Shown here: positions 62,706-64,000 of the stretch, piece after piece | Position numbering within the stretch: the stretch's first letter is position 1 | Layout: each line of letters starts with the position of its first letter | Assembly (NCBI RefSeq): GCF_001591645.1 | Contig: NZ_BCVH01000014.1 | Coordinates: forward strand, 36,137 to 100,136 | DNA from: Robertmurraya korlensis NBRC 107688 | Lineage (GTDB): Bacteria > Bacillota > Bacilli > Bacillales > Cytobacillaceae | DNA length: 64,000 nt | Direction: 5' to 3' | Translations under genes and position numbers: made by a program | Notes under the pieces: model-generated | Databases searched by the model: none | Told to the model about the DNA's origin: nothing | The model's input: the letters and a program-made list of their open reading frames with translations, nothing else

Positions 62706-63354
62706 GCAAAGAATGCTGGATTTGTTACGCCTGTATTTGGAACCAAAAGGATACAAATGTGTTCCTTATACCTCTGCTGTATCTGCATTAGAATATTTAT
62801 CATCCCATATGGTTGACCTCGTTCTTCTTGATATTATGATGCCGGAGATGGACGGTTGGACGTTATGTTTAGAAATTAGAAGCAAATGGGATATTCCGAT
62901 TATCATGCTAACGGCACGAACGGATAAGACCGACGTCGTAAAGGGACTTGATAGTGGTGCGGATGACTATATCGCGAAGCCATTTGATGAGGATGAGTTA
63001 CTCGCTAGAATCGGAGCCGTATTAAGAAGGCATAAATCGATGAGTCAACTGTTAACGTTTAAAGGGCTCGTATTAAATCTAGAATCCTTTGACCTCCATT
63101 TTGAAAAAACACCAATTCCATTAACACCAAAGGAATTTTCCATGATGGAGCTGTTTTTAACGAATCCTAATCGAGTATTTACTCGTGACCATTTAATCAC
63201 CTCCATTTGGGGCCACGGGGTCGCAACGGAGGACCGAACCATTGACTCCCATGTTCGGAATTTACGAGAAAAATTAAGAAAAGCCCATTTCCCTGCAGAT
63301 GAGCATTTACAAACGGTTTGGGGAGTAGGATATAAGTGGCAGGACGGACAATAA
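62677..63354 (+). CDS. OmpR-family response regulator
   Basis: Two-component regulator of 225 aa: receiver domain with the acidic pocket VDDEQ, phospho-acceptor Asp in VLLDIMMPEMDG, Thr in MLTARTD and Lys in IAKPFDE; then a winged-helix domain with LTPKEFSMMELFLTNPNRVF and DRTIDSHVRNLREKL. ATG 62677 is chosen over GTG 62674. It overlaps the kinase gene, so both are co-translated. Likely targets are its own operon and the divergent lipoprotein pair. Confidence 0.9.
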   Translation: MKTILLVDDEQRMLDLLRLYLEPKGYKCVPYTSAVSALEYLSSHMVDLVLLDIMMPEMDGWTLCLEIRSKWDIPIIMLTARTDKTDVVKGLDSGADDYIAKPFDEDELLARIGAVLRRHKSMSQLLTFKGLVLNLESFDLHFEKTPIPLTPKEFSMMELFLTNPNRVFTRDHLITSIWGHGVATEDRTIDSHVRNLREKLRKAHFPADEHLQTVWGVGYKWQDGQ

Positions 63355-63358
63355 AAAG

Positions 63359-63895
63359 ATGAATGAACTCCTTTTTATTTTGGGAAGCGTCATTGGGAAT
63401 GTGCTCATTGCTGTAGCTGGTGTGATTCCGAGTGCCTTTTTAACGGCAGCTAATATCTCCATCCTAGGATTTGAGCTCGGGTTGGTTGTATCTATTATAG
63501 GAGAAGCACTTGGTGCCATCGTAAGCTTTTGGCTCTATCGAAAAGGATTTTCACGGCTGAAGGACAAGGTACAGGTAAAATGGAGATGGGTTCGACTCCT
63601 TCTTGATCGATTGTATCAAGCAAAAGGGTTTGAAGCTGTGGCCATTGTTCTCTTGCTTCGACTATTACCATTTGTCCCCTCTGGTTTTGTGACGTTAACG
63701 GCTGCTCTTGGCAAGATGAACATCGTAGCTTTTGCAACCGTGAGTACGATTGGAAAAATTCCTTCTTTGTATTTGGAAGCTTATTCGGTTCATCATGTGA
63801 TGGGGTTTGATTCAAAAGTTCAGTTAATCTTAGCTGTGGCTGTTATTTTCGTTATAGTTATTTATTTTTTCGTGAAGAAGCGTCCTCAAGATTAG
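63359..63895 (+). CDS. VTT-domain (DedA/TVP38-like) membrane protein
   Basis: Membrane protein of 178 aa with about five hydrophobic segments. The VTT hallmark is present: an early re-entrant stretch (GVIPSAFLTAANISILGFELG), EALGAIVSFWLYRKGF, and a later VLLLRLLPFVPSGFVTLTAALGKM. These proteins act as lipid scramblases or transporters in some bacteria. It starts 4 bp after the response regulator stop, so it is the third gene of the two-component operon. A terminator overlaps its stop codon. Confidence 0.85.
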   Translation: MNELLFILGSVIGNVLIAVAGVIPSAFLTAANISILGFELGLVVSIIGEALGAIVSFWLYRKGFSRLKDKVQVKWRWVRLLLDRLYQAKGFEAVAIVLLLRLLPFVPSGFVTLTAALGKMNIVAFATVSTIGKIPSLYLEAYSVHHVMGFDSKVQLILAVAVIFVIVIYFFVKKRPQD

Positions 63896-63911
63896 TTTGA
63901 GGACGCTCTTT
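63880..63911 (+). terminator. Terminator of the two-component operon
   Basis: GCGTCCTCAA (63880-63889) pairs with TTGAGGACGC (63897-63906), followed by TCTTT. The TAG stop lies in the loop. A second small inverted repeat, GCTATTG/CAATAGC, follows at 63912-63933. Confidence 0.8.
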
Positions 63912-63950
63912 GCTATTGGAAAAAGACAATAGCGAAATGCTGGATCCATT

Positions 63951-64000
63951 GATGAAGGACGTTACCCGACTGATCCTTCATCCTAACATTCTTCATTCCC
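63951..64000. repeat. Related ATGAAGGA/TCCTTCAT repeat element at window edge
   Basis: GATGAAGGA (63951-63959) is inverted as TCCTTCATC (63974-63982), then CTAACATTCTTCAT follows up to the window end. Words match arrays 2 and 3, apparently in the opposite orientation with a longer loop. It is cut by the window edge, so unit length cannot be measured. Confidence 0.5.

Overview
The window looks like chromosomal DNA of an endospore-forming, AT-rich Bacillus-like Firmicute that lives on plant polysaccharides. The evidence is strong Shine-Dalgarno sites (AAGGAGG type), frequent TTG/GTG starts, cre-like boxes, a tricistronic GerA/B/C-type germinant receptor operon, B. subtilis-like genes (xylAB/xylR, tcyP, azoR, pucABCDE) and guanidine-I riboswitches. 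No rRNA, tRNA, phage, transposase or CRISPR array was seen.

Layout. 1-3.4 kb: xylose utilisation (xylB cut by the window edge, xylA, divergent xylR). 3.4-6.9 kb: cystine transporter, azoreductase with a divergent HxlR regulator, and an AraC-type regulator. 7.2-25.7 kb: a glycan-degradation island with a very large secreted GH3 carrying extra modules, an MFS exporter, an operon (sugar MFS, esterase, beta-phosphoglucomutase, cytoplasmic GH3, GH78 rhamnosidase), an AraC regulator fused to a GH39 glycosidase, and a second secreted GH3. 25.7-30.9 kb: amine catabolism (AraC regulator, copper amine oxidase, His-tailed membrane protein, APC permease). 30.9-31.8 kb: PfkB sugar kinase. 31.9-40.5 kb: a guanidine-assimilation locus with two separate guanidine-I riboswitches, one before an APC permease and one before UAAP1-UAAP2-(urea/guanidine) carboxylase-allophanate hydrolase. 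40.6-45.2 kb: DoxX-like membrane protein, transglutaminase-like lipoprotein, VOC protein, GT4 glycosyltransferase. 45.4-50.7 kb: pucABCDE xanthine dehydrogenase. 51-55 kb: MarR-MFS pair, ABC exporter, small acidic protein. 55-58.8 kb: germinant receptor operon. 58.9-63.9 kb: two lipoproteins divergent from a two-component system and a VTT-domain membrane protein.

How the genes fit together. Secreted GH3 enzymes would release oligosaccharides or monosaccharides. The GH operon would import and trim rhamnosylated or acetylated fragments, and xylAB would take xylose into the pentose phosphate pathway. In the nitrogen modules, guanidine would be imported, carboxylated, deiminated by the DUF1989 pair to allophanate and hydrolysed to ammonia and CO2; purines would be oxidised by PucABCDE; amines would be oxidised by the copper amine oxidase.

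The most interesting signals are the double riboswitch guanidine locus, a dispersed family of exact 52-bp tandem repeats built around a TTCAT/ATGAA palindrome (12.2, 17.9 and 43.9 kb, with a related element at 63.95 kb), the AraC-GH39 fusion with both catalytic glutamates kept, and a pair of mutually exclusive hairpins around the RBS of the His-tailed membrane protein.
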